64,000 nt of DNA from an uncultured Craurococcus sp. (GTDB lineage Bacteria > Pseudomonadota > Alphaproteobacteria > Acetobacterales > Acetobacteraceae), in assembly GCA_902805545.1 (NCBI GenBank), contig CADCTD010000002.1, positions 25,124 through 89,123 on the forward strand, in the 5' to 3' direction. Both the position numbers and the translations under genes were made by a program. Shown here piece after piece: positions 44,096 through 53,087 of the stretch. The notes below the pieces were generated by a model, which saw only the letters and a program-made list of their open reading frames with translations, had not been told where the DNA came from and searched no databases. Each line of letters opens with the position of its first letter. Positions within the stretch are counted from its first letter, which is position 1.

Positions 44096-44713
44096 ATGAC
44101 CAAGCGCGTCGAAGCCAAGTTCAAGATCAACCGCCGCCTCGGGGTCAATCTCTGGGGCCGGGCCAAGAGCCCGATCAACAAGCGCGAAACCATCCCCGGC
44201 CAGCATGGCGCCCGCCGCAAGCAGAAGCCGACCGACTTCGGCGTGCAGCTGATGGCGAAGCAGAAGCTGAAGGGCTATTACGGCAACATCGGCGAGAAGC
44301 AGTTCCGCAAGTATTACGAGGAGGCCGTGCGCCGCAAGGGCGACACCTCCGAGAACCTGATCGCCCTGCTCGAGCGCCGGCTGGACTGCGTCATCTACCG
44401 CATGAAGCTGGCGGTGACGCCCTTCGCGGCGCGGCAGTTCGTCAACCACGGCCATGTCACGGTCAACGGCAAGCGGCTCAACATCCCCTCCTACCAGGTC
44501 AAGGACAACGACCTGATCGAGGTGAAGGAGAAGTCGAAGCAGATGACCGTCGTGCTGGATGCCGTGCAGAACGGCGAGCGCGACGTGCCGGAGTACCTCG
44601 AGATCGACCACCGCGCCATGCGCGGCCGCTTCGTCCGCGCGCCGAAGCTCTCCGACGTGCCCTACCCGGTGCAGATGGAGCCGAACCTGGTCGTCGAGTT
44701 CTACTCGCGGTAA
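44096..44713 (+). CDS. rpsD: 30S ribosomal protein S4
   Basis: A 205-residue primary-assembly ribosomal protein that binds the 5' domain of 16S rRNA. It starts [26 protein letters not shown] and has the S4 domain [12 protein letters not shown] followed by [19 protein letters not shown]. The alphaproteobacterial C-terminus [18 protein letters not shown] is intact. ATG 44096 is chosen because the ORF-track start at 44003 would translate the structured leader. The gene is solitary, not in the alpha operon, as is usual in this class. Confidence 0.97.
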   Translation: MTKRVEAKFKINRRLGVNLWGRAKSPINKRETIPGQHGARRKQKPTDFGVQLMAKQKLKGYYGNIGEKQFRKYYEEAVRRKGDTSENLIALLERRLDCVIYRMKLAVTPFAARQFVNHGHVTVNGKRLNIPSYQVKDNDLIEVKEKSKQMTVVLDAVQNGERDVPEYLEIDHRAMRGRFVRAPKLSDVPYPVQMEPNLVVEFYSR

Positions 44714-44720
44714 TCCAGAG

Positions 44721-44747
44721 GGGCCGGGTCGCAGGACCTGGCCCTTT
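44721..44747 (+). terminator. Rho-independent terminator of rpsD
   Basis: GGGCCGGGTC-GCAG-GACCTGGCCC is a 10-bp stem with one G-T pair, 8 bases after the rpsD stop, followed by TTTCC. It also separates rpsD from the convergent carboxymuconolactone-decarboxylase-like gene, whose stop is 6 bases further on. Confidence 0.7.
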
Positions 44748-44752
44748 CCATG

Positions 44753-45196
44753 TCAGCGGGCAGGGTGCTCCAGGCGGAAGCCGACTCCCAGCCGGTTCCA
44801 CAGGTTGATCATCCCGATCAGCGTCGTCAGCGAGACCAGCTCCGCCGGCGAGAATTGCTCCGCCGCCGCAGCATAGTCCGGATCGGGCGCGCCGGCCTGC
44901 GGCAGCAGGGTCAGCGCCTCCGTCCAGGCCAGCGCCGCCCGCTCCTGCGCCGTGTAGAGCGAGCTTTCGCGCCAGGCGGAAAGCAGCAGCAGCCGCTCCG
45001 GCGTCTCGCCGGCCTTCAGCGCGTCCCGGCTGTGCATGTGGATGCAGTAGGCGCAGTTGTTGATCTGCGAGGCGCGGGTCTTCACCAGGTCCATCAGCCC
45101 ATGCGGCAGGCCGCTGTTCCGGATCTGCGTCTCGAGCGCGAGCAGCGCCTTGTAGAGGCCCGGATTCGCCTGCGGCGGGTTCAGTCTCTGGCTCAT
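44753..45196 (-). CDS. Carboxymuconolactone decarboxylase/AhpD-like protein, ECF41 partner
   Basis: A 147-residue protein of the AhpD-like fold. The redox motif is INNCAYCIHMHSRDAL, with the Cys pair CxxC and following His that define the alkylhydroperoxidase-like core, and the C-terminal NLWNRLGVGFR. It lies 16 bases downstream of the ECF41 sigma gene. Carboxymuconolactone decarboxylase-like genes are one of the three standard partner classes of ECF41 sigma factors (the COE genes), and a matching promoter sits just upstream at 45247-45273. Its physiological substrate is unknown; peroxidase or disulfide activity is typical for the fold. Confidence 0.88.
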   Translation of the reverse strand: MSQRLNPPQANPGLYKALLALETQIRNSGLPHGLMDLVKTRASQINNCAYCIHMHSRDALKAGETPERLLLLSAWRESSLYTAQERAALAWTEALTLLPQAGAPDPDYAAAAEQFSPAELVSLTTLIGMINLWNRLGVGFRLEHPAR

Positions 45197-45212
45197 CGGT
45201 CTGGTCCTTCGG

Positions 45213-46166
45213 TCAGGCCGGCGGAAAATCCGCCCGCTGCCCCAAGGACGCTCCGGCGCCGCCGCTTGTGACAGCGCTCCGCATAATTCCATGCAGTTTG
45301 TCGGGATTGCGGAGGAGGTAGAGCGCCTGGATGCGCCCCTCCGCCACCTCGGCCCCCAGCACGCCCCAGGGCGCACCGTCGAGGAAGATGGCGAGGCCCG
45401 GCTGGCCGTTGACGGCAATGGGCCGCGCCCCGAGCCCCGGCGGCAAGCGCCGGCCCACGCCAAGGGCGAAGCGCGCCACCTTGTCGCCGCCGAGGATCGG
45501 GTTGAGGGCCGCCTGCGCCTTGCCCCCGCCATCGGTCAGCAGCCGCGCATCCTTGGCCAGCACCCGCAGAAGCCTCGCCGGATCGCCCGACCGGGCCGCC
45601 GCAAGGAAGGCCGTGAGCAGCCGTCGGTGCATCGCCGGGCTCGCCGTACGCCGCGCCGGCGCCGGGTCCCGCAGCCGCTCCCGCGCCCGGTGGAGAAGCT
45701 GCCGGCAGGCCGCCTCGGACCGGCCGAGTGCGGCGGAAATCGTACCGTATTCCGCCCCGAAGGCGTCCCGCAGCAGCAGCGCCGCCCGCTCCGGCGCGGA
45801 GAGCCGCTCCAGCAGCAGCAGGAAGGCGATGGAGAGGTCGGCCGCCCGGTCGAGGCGCCGGTCGGGCGCCGTGCTCTCGGGCGGCGCCGGCACCTCCTCC
45901 AGCCAGGGCTCCGGCAGCCAGGGGCCGGGATAGTCGCGCCGCGCCGACGCGCCTCGCCGCAGCCGGTCGAGGCAAAGCCGCGTCGCCACCGTCACCAGCC
46001 AGGCGGCGGGGTCGGCGATGCCCGCCCGGTCCGCAGCCTACCAGCGGATCCAGGCTTCCTGCACCACCTCCTCGGCCTCGCCCGTCGCGCCGAGCATGCG
46101 ATAGGCAAGGGCCAGCAGCCGCGGCCGATGCGCCAGGAAAGGGTCGGGCCCGGCCAGCTGCTGCAT
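45213..46166 (-). pseudogene. ECF41-type sigma factor interrupted by an in-frame amber codon
   Basis: The two ORF-track entries 46038-46580 and 45213-45995 are in the same frame, separated only by a TAG at 46038-46040. Joined from ATG 46166 they give a 317-residue ECF41 (SigJ-like) sigma factor: region 2 (LLALAYRMLGATGEAEEVVQEAWIRW), TAG, AADRAGIADPAAWLVTVATRLCLD, the linker motif WLPEP, region 4 (SAPERAALLLRDAFGAEY), then a SnoaL-like C-terminal domain with DGGGK and NPDKL. All three short motifs are diagnostic of ECF41. The TAG very likely replaces CAG (RWQAAD is the expected reading). Translation would stop after region 2, so the gene is inactive unless the codon is suppressed or is a sequencing error. 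The downstream part lacks region 2 and could not act alone. Confidence 0.85.
45247..45273 (-). promoter_or_regulatory. ECF41-dependent promoter of the carboxymuconolactone-decarboxylase-like gene
   Basis: On the minus strand TGTCACA is followed after exactly 16 bases by CGTC. This is the reported ECF41 promoter consensus. It lies inside the last codons of the sigma gene and points to the partner gene 51 bases downstream. Its preservation suggests that the sigma factor was active until recently or still is. Confidence 0.7.
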
Positions 46167-46196
46167 CCGTCGCGCTCCCCTGCCAGAGTGGCCAGC

Positions 46197-46946
46197 ATGC
46201 GCCGATTCCTCTCCCTGCTGAACCTCCTCCTCCCCGCCCTCCTGCCCTTCGCCGGGGTGATGGCGAGCCTCATCGGCATGGGCCATCCGCTCTGGGCGAT
46301 GCAGAGCATCCGCACGCCGGTGGTGCCCGCGCCCTACGCCTTCTCGATCTGGGGCGCGATCTTCGCACTCGCCCTCGCCTGGGGCTTCTGGCAGATGCGG
46401 CCCGCGCAGCGCGCCGACCCGCGACTCGCCCGGCTGCGCGGCCCGGCGGCGGCTGCCTTCGCGCTGATGCTGCTCTGGATGGTGGTGGCGCAGCTCACGC
46501 CCAATGGCTGGCACCTGCTGGCGATCATCCTCGCCCTGCTGGCCGCGGCGCTGGTGGCCTTCCTTCGCGCGGCCGGGCAACGGATGGACGGGGCGGGCTG
46601 GCGCTGGGTCGCCCGGCCGCTGTTCGGCTTGCTGGCCGGCTGGGTCTCGGCCGCCAGCATCGTCAACCTCTCCGGCGCGGCGGCGACCGCGGGCGTGACC
46701 TGGGGCGGCATGGACCCGGTGCTGGTGGCGATGGGGCTGATCCTGCTTGCCGCCTGGATCGGCAGCGCCGTGCTGCGGCGCGGCCGGGGCGACCTCTGGT
46801 ATGCCGGCGCGCTGCTCTGGGCGCTGCTGGCCGTCGTCGTCGCCAATGCGGCGCTGCCGGCGGTCGCCGTCACCGCCGGCCTCGGCATGCTGATCGTCGG
46901 CGTGGCGGCGTGGCTAGCCCGGATACGCCACGAACGGCCCGTGTAG
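46197..46946 (+). CDS. Multi-spanning membrane protein, distantly TspO/MBR-like
   Basis: A 249-residue hydrophobic protein with about 7-8 helices. The motif PVVPAPYAFSIWGAIFALAL near the N-terminus is the feature by which longer relatives of the tryptophan-rich sensory protein (TspO/MBR) family are annotated. The remainder is Ala/Leu/Trp-rich without charged motifs. A role in tetrapyrrole or other small-molecule handling would follow from the family, but the similarity is faint. It is divergent from the sigma gene and overlaps the convergent glycosyltransferase gene by 33 bases. Confidence 0.55.
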   Translation: MRRFLSLLNLLLPALLPFAGVMASLIGMGHPLWAMQSIRTPVVPAPYAFSIWGAIFALALAWGFWQMRPAQRADPRLARLRGPAAAAFALMLLWMVVAQLTPNGWHLLAIILALLAAALVAFLRAAGQRMDGAGWRWVARPLFGLLAGWVSAASIVNLSGAAATAGVTWGGMDPVLVAMGLILLAAWIGSAVLRRGRGDLWYAGALLWALLAVVVANAALPAVAVTAGLGMLIVGVAAWLARIRHERPV

Positions 46947-47888
46947 CGGCCGCGGCAGCAGCGGCAGGGCGTGGGCGGCCGCCAGCAGCAGCGCCCGCTT
47001 CGGCGAGGGCGCCGCGGCCACCGAAGCGCGCAGCCGCCCGAGTCCTGCCGCCCGGTCGCCATGGCGGATCAGTTCCCGTCCGACGATCCAGGCATTCTCC
47101 GCCTCCGCCCGCCGCCGCATCCGCGCCAGGCGCTGCGGGCCGAGCCGCTCCGCCAGCAATGGGTTGGCGTAGATCGCCGCCATCGCCGGGGCGAAGGCCA
47201 TCGGGTCCCGCGCCATCCGGCGGTAGGCGCTGCCCTGGCGCTCGCGGACGAAGAGCACCGGCTCCGCATCCTCGACCGCGACGAAGGGGCCCTGCAGGGC
47301 AAGGCGGATCCAGTATTCCCAGTCCTCGCCGTAGCGGAGATGCGGCAGGAAAGGCCCGGCGGCGGCGATCGCCTCCCGCCGGACCAGCATATGCCCGCCG
47401 TTGACGAAGAGGTTCTGCACCAGCAGCCGCTCCAGCAGGTCGCCTGAGAGGGCAGGGGCGCCCTTCAGCCGCAGCGGGGGGTCGCCGGGCCGGGCGTCCT
47501 CGGCCATCACCGCATAGGCGCCATGGGCGGCGATGGCGGCCGGGACGGAGGCGAGCGCCACCATCAGCCGCTCGAGCGCATCGGGAGCGAGCCAGTCATC
47601 GGCATCGAGGAAGAGCACGGCCTCGCCCCGCGCCTCGGCGATGGCCCGGCTGCGGGCGGCGGAGACGCCGGCATTCTCCTGCCGGATGAGGCGGATGCGC
47701 TTGTCCTGGCAGCCCGCCACCACCTCCGCCGTGTTGTCGCGCGAACCGTCATCGACGACGAGCATCTCCCAGTCGGGGAAGGTCTGGGCCAGGACGCTGC
47801 CGACCGCGGCACCGACATAGCGGGCGACGTCGAAGGCCGGCGTCAGGATGGAGACGGCAGGGGCGGGGGTGACGAGGTCGCGCATCAT
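46914..47888 (-). CDS. Family 2 glycosyltransferase
   Basis: A 324-residue cytosolic GT-A glycosyltransferase. The family start VSILTPAFDVARYVGAAVGS is followed by LVVDDGSRDNTAEVV, RQENAGVSAARS and the metal-binding DxD-type motif VLFLDADDWL at about residue 98. YGEDWEYWIRLAL is the usual acceptor-side ED motif. The acceptor (capsule, lipopolysaccharide or other glycan) cannot be inferred, as no polysaccharide genes are adjacent. The 200-base gap upstream, towards mtnP, holds no gene. Confidence 0.88.
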   Translation of the reverse strand: MMRDLVTPAPAVSILTPAFDVARYVGAAVGSVLAQTFPDWEMLVVDDGSRDNTAEVVAGCQDKRIRLIRQENAGVSAARSRAIAEARGEAVLFLDADDWLAPDALERLMVALASVPAAIAAHGAYAVMAEDARPGDPPLRLKGAPALSGDLLERLLVQNLFVNGGHMLVRREAIAAAGPFLPHLRYGEDWEYWIRLALQGPFVAVEDAEPVLFVRERQGSAYRRMARDPMAFAPAMAAIYANPLLAERLGPQRLARMRRRAEAENAWIVGRELIRHGDRAAGLGRLRASVAAAPSPKRALLLAAAHALPLLPRPLHGPFVAYPG

Positions 47889-48088
47889 TCCCCCCGCCTG
47901 CCATGCGGCGGCCGGGGGGTGGGGTCACGCCTCCGCGGCGTCTCGCGCTTGTGTCCGCAAGCCAGCGTCGGGCCGCGGCCATCGCCCCGGCCGGCGCCCC
48001 TCGCTGACGGCGAACCTGCCCTCCGGACGCGCGGGATGCGCCGCCCGTCAACCCGGCCGATGGGGCAGGCCTCCCGTGCCGATTCTCG

Positions 48089-48976
48089 TCAGGCGGCGCG
48101 CAGGACCCGCCCGGCCACCGCATCCAGCTTCGCCAGCATGGCGGGGTCACGCCGCTCGGGTGCCGTGATCAGCGCATGATCGAGGGCGCGGTCGCAGCCG
48201 GCCGGGCAGGGACCGCGGCGCCGCCCGAGCTCCGGCACCACCGCCTTCACCAACGCCCGCGCCTTGTCCGCATTGCCGAAGAGCACCTTCACCACCTGGT
48301 CGACCGTCACATGGTCATGGTCCGGGTGCCAACAGTCGAAATCCGTCACCATGGCGACGGTCGCGTAGCAGAGCTCCGCCTCCCGGGCGAGCTTCGCCTC
48401 CGGCATGTTGGTCATGCCGATGACGCTGCAGCCCCAGGACCGGTAGAGCAGGCTCTCCGCCTTGGTGCTGAACTGCGGCCCCTCCATGACGAGATAGGTC
48501 CCGCCCCGCGTCACCGGCAGGCCGAGGCCGCGCGCCGCGCCCTCCAGCGCATCCCCGAGCCGCGGGCAGACCGGCTGCGCCACCGAGACATGCGCCACGC
48601 AGCCGGTGCCGAAGAAGCTTTTCTCGCGGGCGAAGGTGCGGTCGATGAACTGGTCGACGATGACGAAATGGCCGGGCGGCAGGTCCTCCCGCAGCGAGCC
48701 GACGGCGGAGAGGGAGAGGATCTCGGTCACGCCGGAGCGCTTCAGCGCGTCGATATTGGCGCGGTAGTTCAGCGCCGAGGGCGGCGTCGGGTGGCCGCGC
48801 CCGTGGCGGGGCAGGAAGACGCAGCGCACGCCGGCGAGGCGCCCGAAGAGCAGCTCGTCGGAGGGGTCGCCCCAGGGCGTCCCCACCCTGCGCCATTCGC
48901 GCTCCTCCAGCCCGTCGATGTCGTAGAGGCCTGAGCCGCCGATGAGGCCGATGACGGGTTCAATCGTGTCGGGCAT
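48089..48976 (-). CDS. mtnP: S-methyl-5'-thioadenosine phosphorylase
   Basis: Cleaves methylthioadenosine, the by-product of polyamine synthesis, to adenine and methylthioribose 1-phosphate. The 295-residue enzyme has the PNP/MTAP motifs IGLIGGSGLYDIDGLEER, VFLPRHGRGHPTPPSALNYR, EILSLSAVGSLRED, YLVMEGPQFSTKAE and VIGMTNMPEAKLAREAEL. ATG 48976 is preferred to 48985 because GGAG is then 9 bases upstream. Presence together with ornithine decarboxylase in the same window is consistent with polyamine metabolism, though the genes are 40 kb apart. Confidence 0.94.
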   Translation of the reverse strand: MPDTIEPVIGLIGGSGLYDIDGLEEREWRRVGTPWGDPSDELLFGRLAGVRCVFLPRHGRGHPTPPSALNYRANIDALKRSGVTEILSLSAVGSLREDLPPGHFVIVDQFIDRTFAREKSFFGTGCVAHVSVAQPVCPRLGDALEGAARGLGLPVTRGGTYLVMEGPQFSTKAESLLYRSWGCSVIGMTNMPEAKLAREAELCYATVAMVTDFDCWHPDHDHVTVDQVVKVLFGNADKARALVKAVVPELGRRRGPCPAGCDRALDHALITAPERRDPAMLAKLDAVAGRVLRAA

Positions 48977-49099
48977 GGGATGCATCTCCGAAAGATGAGC
49001 GGCTTTTGGGCCAGCGCCGCGCGGCGATCAACCATGGGCGATGGCCGGGCGCCGTGGGCCGGGCCAAGCTGGCGGCATCACGCCGACCGGAGTCGCCCC

Positions 49100-49234
49100 A
49101 TGACCGCCCGCCTCGCCTGCCTTCTCCTGATGCTCGGCGCCTGCAGCCCCACGACAACGCTGAGGGAGAGCAGCCGCATCGAGCGCGGCACCGCCCTGCC
49201 GCCGCCGGACCTGACGGCCGCCCCGGCCCGCTGA
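49100..49234 (+). CDS. Small lipoprotein
   Basis: A 44-residue protein starting MTARLACLLLMLGACSP, a full lipoprotein signal with lipobox LGAC, then about 30 mature residues with a basic-acidic segment (TTLRESSRIERG) and a Pro-rich tail. GGAG is 7 bases upstream of ATG 49100; the ORF-track start at 48980 is rejected. No family is recognised. It is the second such tiny lipoprotein in the window. It converges with petC across a strong terminator hairpin. Confidence 0.6.
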   Translation: MTARLACLLLMLGACSPTTTLRESSRIERGTALPPPDLTAAPAR

Positions 49235-49239
49235 ATTGC

Positions 49240-49263
49240 AAAGGGCCGCCCGAAGGCGGCCCT
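49240..49263. terminator. Bidirectional terminator between small lipoprotein and petC
   Basis: AAGGGCCGCC-CGAA-GGCGGCCCTT is a perfect 10-bp stem with a CGAA tetraloop. Moderate T-richness follows on the minus strand (TTTGCAATT), which serves the petABC operon, whose stop is 26 bases away. Confidence 0.7.
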
Positions 49264-49289
49264 TGCCTTGGACCCGGGCTCGGCCGGGC

Positions 49290-50063
49290 CTAATGCACGT
49301 CGGCCCAGATCTTGCGCTTCACCGCATAGGCGAGGCCGCCGAGGATGGTGAGGAAGATCACGACCTTCACCCCCATCGCCTTGCGCTCCTCGAGCTCCGG
49401 CTCGGCCGCCCAGGTCAGGAACTGAGTGACGTCGGTCACCATCTGGTCGACCGTTGCCTGCGTGCCGTCATGGTACTCGACCTGCCCGTCGGAGGTGATC
49501 GGGGCCGGCATCGCGATCTGATGCCCGGCATAGTACTTGTTGTAGTACATGCCTTCGGCGAGCTGCACGCCGGGAGGCGGGTCGCTGTAGCCCACCAGCA
49601 AGGCATGGAGGTAGTCCGCCCCGCCTTCGCGGGCCTTGGTGATCACCGAGAGGTCCGGCGGATGGGCACCGTTATTGGCCGCCCGTGCCGCCTGCTCGTT
49701 GGGGAAGGGGCTCTTGAACCGGTCGGAGGCGCGGCCGGGCCGCTCCACCATCTGGCCCTCGTCATTCGGCCCATCCATCACCTGCACCGTCGCCGCGATG
49801 CCCGCCACCTCGGCCTCGGAGAGGCCGAGCTGCCGCAGGTTGCGGTAGGAGAGGAGGTGCATCGAGTGGCAGCCGGAACAGACTTCCTTGTAGACCTGGA
49901 AGCCCCGCTGCGCCGAGGCGCGATCGAAATGCCCGAACAGCCCGTCGAAGGAGAAGCGGGTGTCCGGCAGGCTGATGGCTTCGCCGGCGGCGAGGGCCGG
50001 CGAGGCCCCTGCGATCAGCCCAAAGCCGAGGACCAGCGCCCGGAGGCTACGGAAAGCGGACAT
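49290..50063 (-). CDS. petC: Cytochrome c1 of the bc1 complex
   Basis: Haem c subunit of ubiquinol:cytochrome c reductase. The 257-residue protein has a Sec signal ending SPALAAG, the haem-binding motif EVCSGCHSMHLLSYRNL at about residue 60, the axial Met region YNKYYAGHQIAMPAPI and a single C-terminal membrane anchor (VKVVIFLTILGGLAYAVK). It follows petB by one base. As the operon is petA-petB-petC with separate b and c1 genes, there is no Bradyrhizobium-type b/c1 fusion. Confidence 0.96.
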   Translation of the reverse strand: MSAFRSLRALVLGFGLIAGASPALAAGEAISLPDTRFSFDGLFGHFDRASAQRGFQVYKEVCSGCHSMHLLSYRNLRQLGLSEAEVAGIAATVQVMDGPNDEGQMVERPGRASDRFKSPFPNEQAARAANNGAHPPDLSVITKAREGGADYLHALLVGYSDPPPGVQLAEGMYYNKYYAGHQIAMPAPITSDGQVEYHDGTQATVDQMVTDVTQFLTWAAEPELEERKAMGVKVVIFLTILGGLAYAVKRKIWADVH

Positions 50064-50064
50064 G

Positions 50065-51336
50065 TCAGGCCTTCTCCATCGGCTTGCTCATGGCGCCGGC
50101 CGGCATCGGCCCGCCGCCGCGCAGCACCGGGCGGGCGATGCTTTCCGGCAGCGGCAGCGGCCGCTCCAGCCGCCCGAGCAGCGGCAGGATCACCAGGAAG
50201 TACAGGAAGTAGTAGGCCGTCGCGACCCGGGCGATGGTGACATAGGGCTCCTCCGCCGGCTTGCCGCCGACATAGAGAAGCACGATGAAGCCCAAGCACC
50301 ACACCGCGAAGAAGGGCCGCGCCAGCGGGCGGAACCGCATCGAGCGCACCGGCGAGGTATCCAGCCAGGGCAGCACGAAGAGGATGGCGATGGAGCCGAA
50401 CATCAGCACCACGCCGCCGAGCTTGTCCGGCACCGCGCGAAGGATGGCGTAGAAGGGCAGGAAGTACCACTCAGGCACGATGTGCGGCGGCGTCACCAGC
50501 GGGTTCGCCGGGATGTAGTTGTCCGCATGGCCCAGTATGTTCGGGTAGAAGAACACCAGCACCGCGAAGACGATGAAGTAGACGATGAGGCCGACGCTGT
50601 CCTTCGCCGTGTAGTAGGGGTGGAAGGGCACCGTGTCCTGCGGCCCCTTCGGGTCGATCCCGAGCGGGTTGTTGGAGCCGGTGATGTGCAGCGTCGCCAC
50701 ATGCAGGAAGACGACGCCAAGGATCAGGAAGGGCATCAGGTAGTGCAGGCTGTAGAAGCGGTTGAGCGTCGGGTTGTCGACGCTGAAGCCGCCCCAGAGC
50801 CAGGTCACGATGCTCTCGCCGACGAGCGGGACGGCGCTGAAGAGGTTGGTGATGACGGTCGCGCCCCAGAAGGACATCTGGCCCCAGGGCAACACGTAGC
50901 CCATGAAGGCCGTCGCCATCATCAGCAGGAAGATGACCACGCCGAGCATGAAGAGCAGCTCGCGCGGCGCCTTGTAGGACCCGTAGTACAGGTTCCGGAA
51001 GATGTGGATGTAGACCACGATGAAGAACATGCTGGCGCCGTTGGCGTGCGCGTAGCGCAGCAGCCAGCCGTAGTTCACGTCGCGCATGATGCGCTCGACG
51101 CTGTCGAAGGCGAGGCCCGTCTGGGCGGTGTAGTTCATCGCCAGGAAGATGCCGGTGGCCATCATGATCACCAGGCTGACCAGGGCCAACGCGCCGAAAT
51201 TCCAGAAGTAGTTGAAGTTACGGGGCGTGGGGAACGTCCCGTACTCCTTTTGCACCATGGTGAAGATGGGCAGGCGGGCATCGACCCAGCGGATGACCGG
51301 GTTCTTGAACTCGCTCTTATGAAGGCCAATGGCCAT
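50065..51336 (-). CDS. petB: Cytochrome b of the bc1 complex
   Basis: The 423-residue, eight-helix subunit carrying haems bL and bH and both quinone sites. Haem-ligand helices are visible ([18 protein letters not shown], and [20 protein letters not shown]), as are the Qo motif [13 protein letters not shown] and the cd-loop segment [17 protein letters not shown]. It begins 11 bases after the Rieske gene. Length is normal for alphaproteobacteria. Confidence 0.97.
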   Translation of the reverse strand: MAIGLHKSEFKNPVIRWVDARLPIFTMVQKEYGTFPTPRNFNYFWNFGALALVSLVIMMATGIFLAMNYTAQTGLAFDSVERIMRDVNYGWLLRYAHANGASMFFIVVYIHIFRNLYYGSYKAPRELLFMLGVVIFLLMMATAFMGYVLPWGQMSFWGATVITNLFSAVPLVGESIVTWLWGGFSVDNPTLNRFYSLHYLMPFLILGVVFLHVATLHITGSNNPLGIDPKGPQDTVPFHPYYTAKDSVGLIVYFIVFAVLVFFYPNILGHADNYIPANPLVTPPHIVPEWYFLPFYAILRAVPDKLGGVVLMFGSIAILFVLPWLDTSPVRSMRFRPLARPFFAVWCLGFIVLLYVGGKPAEEPYVTIARVATAYYFLYFLVILPLLGRLERPLPLPESIARPVLRGGGPMPAGAMSKPMEKA

Positions 51337-51347
51337 GGGTGGGCTCC

Positions 51348-51896
51348 TCAGCCGATCCGGATCTGGGTATCGGAGGTGAAGGCGTAGGTCGGGACGGGCA
51401 GGTTCGTCGGTGCCGGCCCGACGCGAATACGGCCCGAGGTGTCATAGGCGCTGCCGTGGCACGGGCAGAACCAGCCGCCGAAGGGGCCGCGCTGGTCGGT
51501 GGGTTTCTGCCCGAGCGGGATGCATCCCAGATGGGTGCAGATACCGACAACGACCAGCCACTGATCCTTCTTGACCCGCACCTGGTCCGGCTCCGGGTCG
51601 CGCAGCTCGGAGAGCAGGGTGGCGCGGGCCGCCTTGATCTCCTCCTCGGTCCGGCTGCGCACGAAGACCGGCTTGCCGCGAAAGACCACCGTGATGGCGG
51701 AGCCGGCAGCAATCGGTTTCAGGTCGACATCGGTCGTGGAGACGGCCAGGGTGTCGCGCGCCGGGTTCATCGAGCTGATGAACGGCCAGGCGATCGCGCC
51801 GACGCCGACCGCCGCGAAGGAACCTGTCACGAGTTGCAGGAAGTCCCGGCGGGTCCCGCCGTCCTGCGGCGCAGGTTGCGCCATGCTATCGGCCAT
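51348..51896 (-). CDS. petA: Rieske iron-sulfur protein of the bc1 complex
   Basis: A 182-residue electron carrier with a twin-arginine type N-terminus ([19 protein letters not shown]) that doubles as the membrane anchor, and the [2Fe-2S] motifs CTHLGC and [10 protein letters not shown]. It is the first gene of petABC. A candidate promoter lies about 130 bases upstream in the gap shared with hemF. Confidence 0.96.
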   Translation of the reverse strand: MADSMAQPAPQDGGTRRDFLQLVTGSFAAVGVGAIAWPFISSMNPARDTLAVSTTDVDLKPIAAGSAITVVFRGKPVFVRSRTEEEIKAARATLLSELRDPEPDQVRVKKDQWLVVVGICTHLGCIPLGQKPTDQRGPFGGWFCPCHGSAYDTSGRIRVGPAPTNLPVPTYAFTSDTQIRIG

Positions 51897-52026
51897 GCCT
51901 CATCGTCCTTGATCGCGGCACACTCCCGCTCCCGGGGCGGAAGGGGAGGACCGAATGCGATTGCCGCGGCCGGGCCAGGCTCGATCCGCCAAGCATGGAT
52001 CGTGCCTCCAGACGCGCTGCGCCGCA

Positions 52027-52054
52027 TATAAAGGTACGCTATGCAGGGTGGCAA
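52027..52054 (-). promoter_or_regulatory. Candidate promoter of petABC
   Basis: On the minus strand TTGCCA and TTTATA are separated by 16 bases, about 130 bases upstream of petA and inside the divergent gap with hemF. This is the only AT-rich patch in that region. No FNR-type (TTGAT-N4-ATCAA) site was seen. Confidence 0.4.
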
Positions 52055-52114
52055 TCCGCCGGAACCGCAATCAACCGGCTATTATTTCGCCCCGGCGGCA
52101 AGGAGAGGACAGCG

Positions 52115-53023
52115 GTGACAGAGAGTAACGCAGCCCTGGCGGGCACCGATCCCGCCGCCCACCGCCTGGCCGAGCCGGCCCGCCAATGGTTCGAGAGCCT
52201 GCGCGACCGGATCTGCGCCGCCTTCGAGTCGATCGAGGAGGAGTGCGATACCGGCCCGCATGCCCACCTCCCGCCCGGCCGCTTCGAGCGCACCGCCTGG
52301 ACGCGGGAGGGCGGCGGCGGCGGGGTGATGTCCCTGATGAAGGGCCGGGTCTTCGAGAAGGTCGGAGTGAACTGCTCAACCGTGCACGGCGAGTTCTCCC
52401 CGGAATTCCGCAAGCAGATCCCGGGCGCCGAGGCGGATCCGCGCTTCTTCGCGACCGGGATCTCGCTCGTCGCCCATCTGCGCAGCCCCCGCGTGCCGGC
52501 GGCGCACATGAACACCCGCTTCCTCTCCACCTCCCGCGCCTGGTTCGGCGGCGGCGGCGACATCACCCCGATGGCGCTCGACGCCCCGGAGTCGCAGGAG
52601 GACGCCGCCCGCTTCCACGCCGCCTACAAGGCCGCCTGCGACCGCTACGACCCGGCCTGGTACCCGCGCTTCAAGACCTGGTGCGACGAGTACTTCTGGC
52701 TGCCCCACCGCGGCGAGGCGCGGGGCCTCGGCGGCATCTTCTTCGACTGGCTGGGCGACCGGACCCCGGGCCACGGGGCGGACGAGGATTTCGAGTTCGT
52801 CAAGGATGTCGGCCTCGCCTTCCTCGAGAGCTACCCGGCCATCATCCGCGCCCGCATGCGCGAGCCCTGGACGGAGGCGGAGCGGGAGCACCAGCTCATC
52901 CGCCGCGGCCGCTACGTGGAGTTCAACCTGCTTCACGACCGCGGCACGCTCTTCGGGCTGAAGACCGGCGGGAATGTCGAGGCGATCCTGATGTCCCTTC
53001 CTCCGGAAGCGAAATGGCCCTGA
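52115..53023 (+). CDS. hemF: Oxygen-dependent coproporphyrinogen III oxidase
   Basis: Oxidatively decarboxylates coproporphyrinogen III in haem synthesis, using oxygen. The 302-residue protein has the family blocks [64 protein letters not shown] and [16 protein letters not shown]. The start is taken as GTG 52115 because AGGAG lies 9 bases upstream; the ORF-track start at 51995 would cross the promoter region. Divergence from petABC groups aerobic respiration with aerobic haem supply. Confidence 0.94.
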   Translation: MTESNAALAGTDPAAHRLAEPARQWFESLRDRICAAFESIEEECDTGPHAHLPPGRFERTAWTREGGGGGVMSLMKGRVFEKVGVNCSTVHGEFSPEFRKQIPGAEADPRFFATGISLVAHLRSPRVPAAHMNTRFLSTSRAWFGGGGDITPMALDAPESQEDAARFHAAYKAACDRYDPAWYPRFKTWCDEYFWLPHRGEARGLGGIFFDWLGDRTPGHGADEDFEFVKDVGLAFLESYPAIIRARMREPWTEAEREHQLIRRGRYVEFNLLHDRGTLFGLKTGGNVEAILMSLPPEAKWP

Positions 53024-53087
53024 GCGGCGCATTGCCGCGCCCTGCCGCCCCGGTCCAGGCTGCGCCTGACGCTTGAGGAGATGCCCG

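Noticed and set aside
45213-45995. Independent short sigma factor gene starting at GTG 45995
   Set aside because: It would lack sigma region 2, and the upstream frame supplies exactly that region, separated only by a TAG; a single broken gene is the simpler reading.
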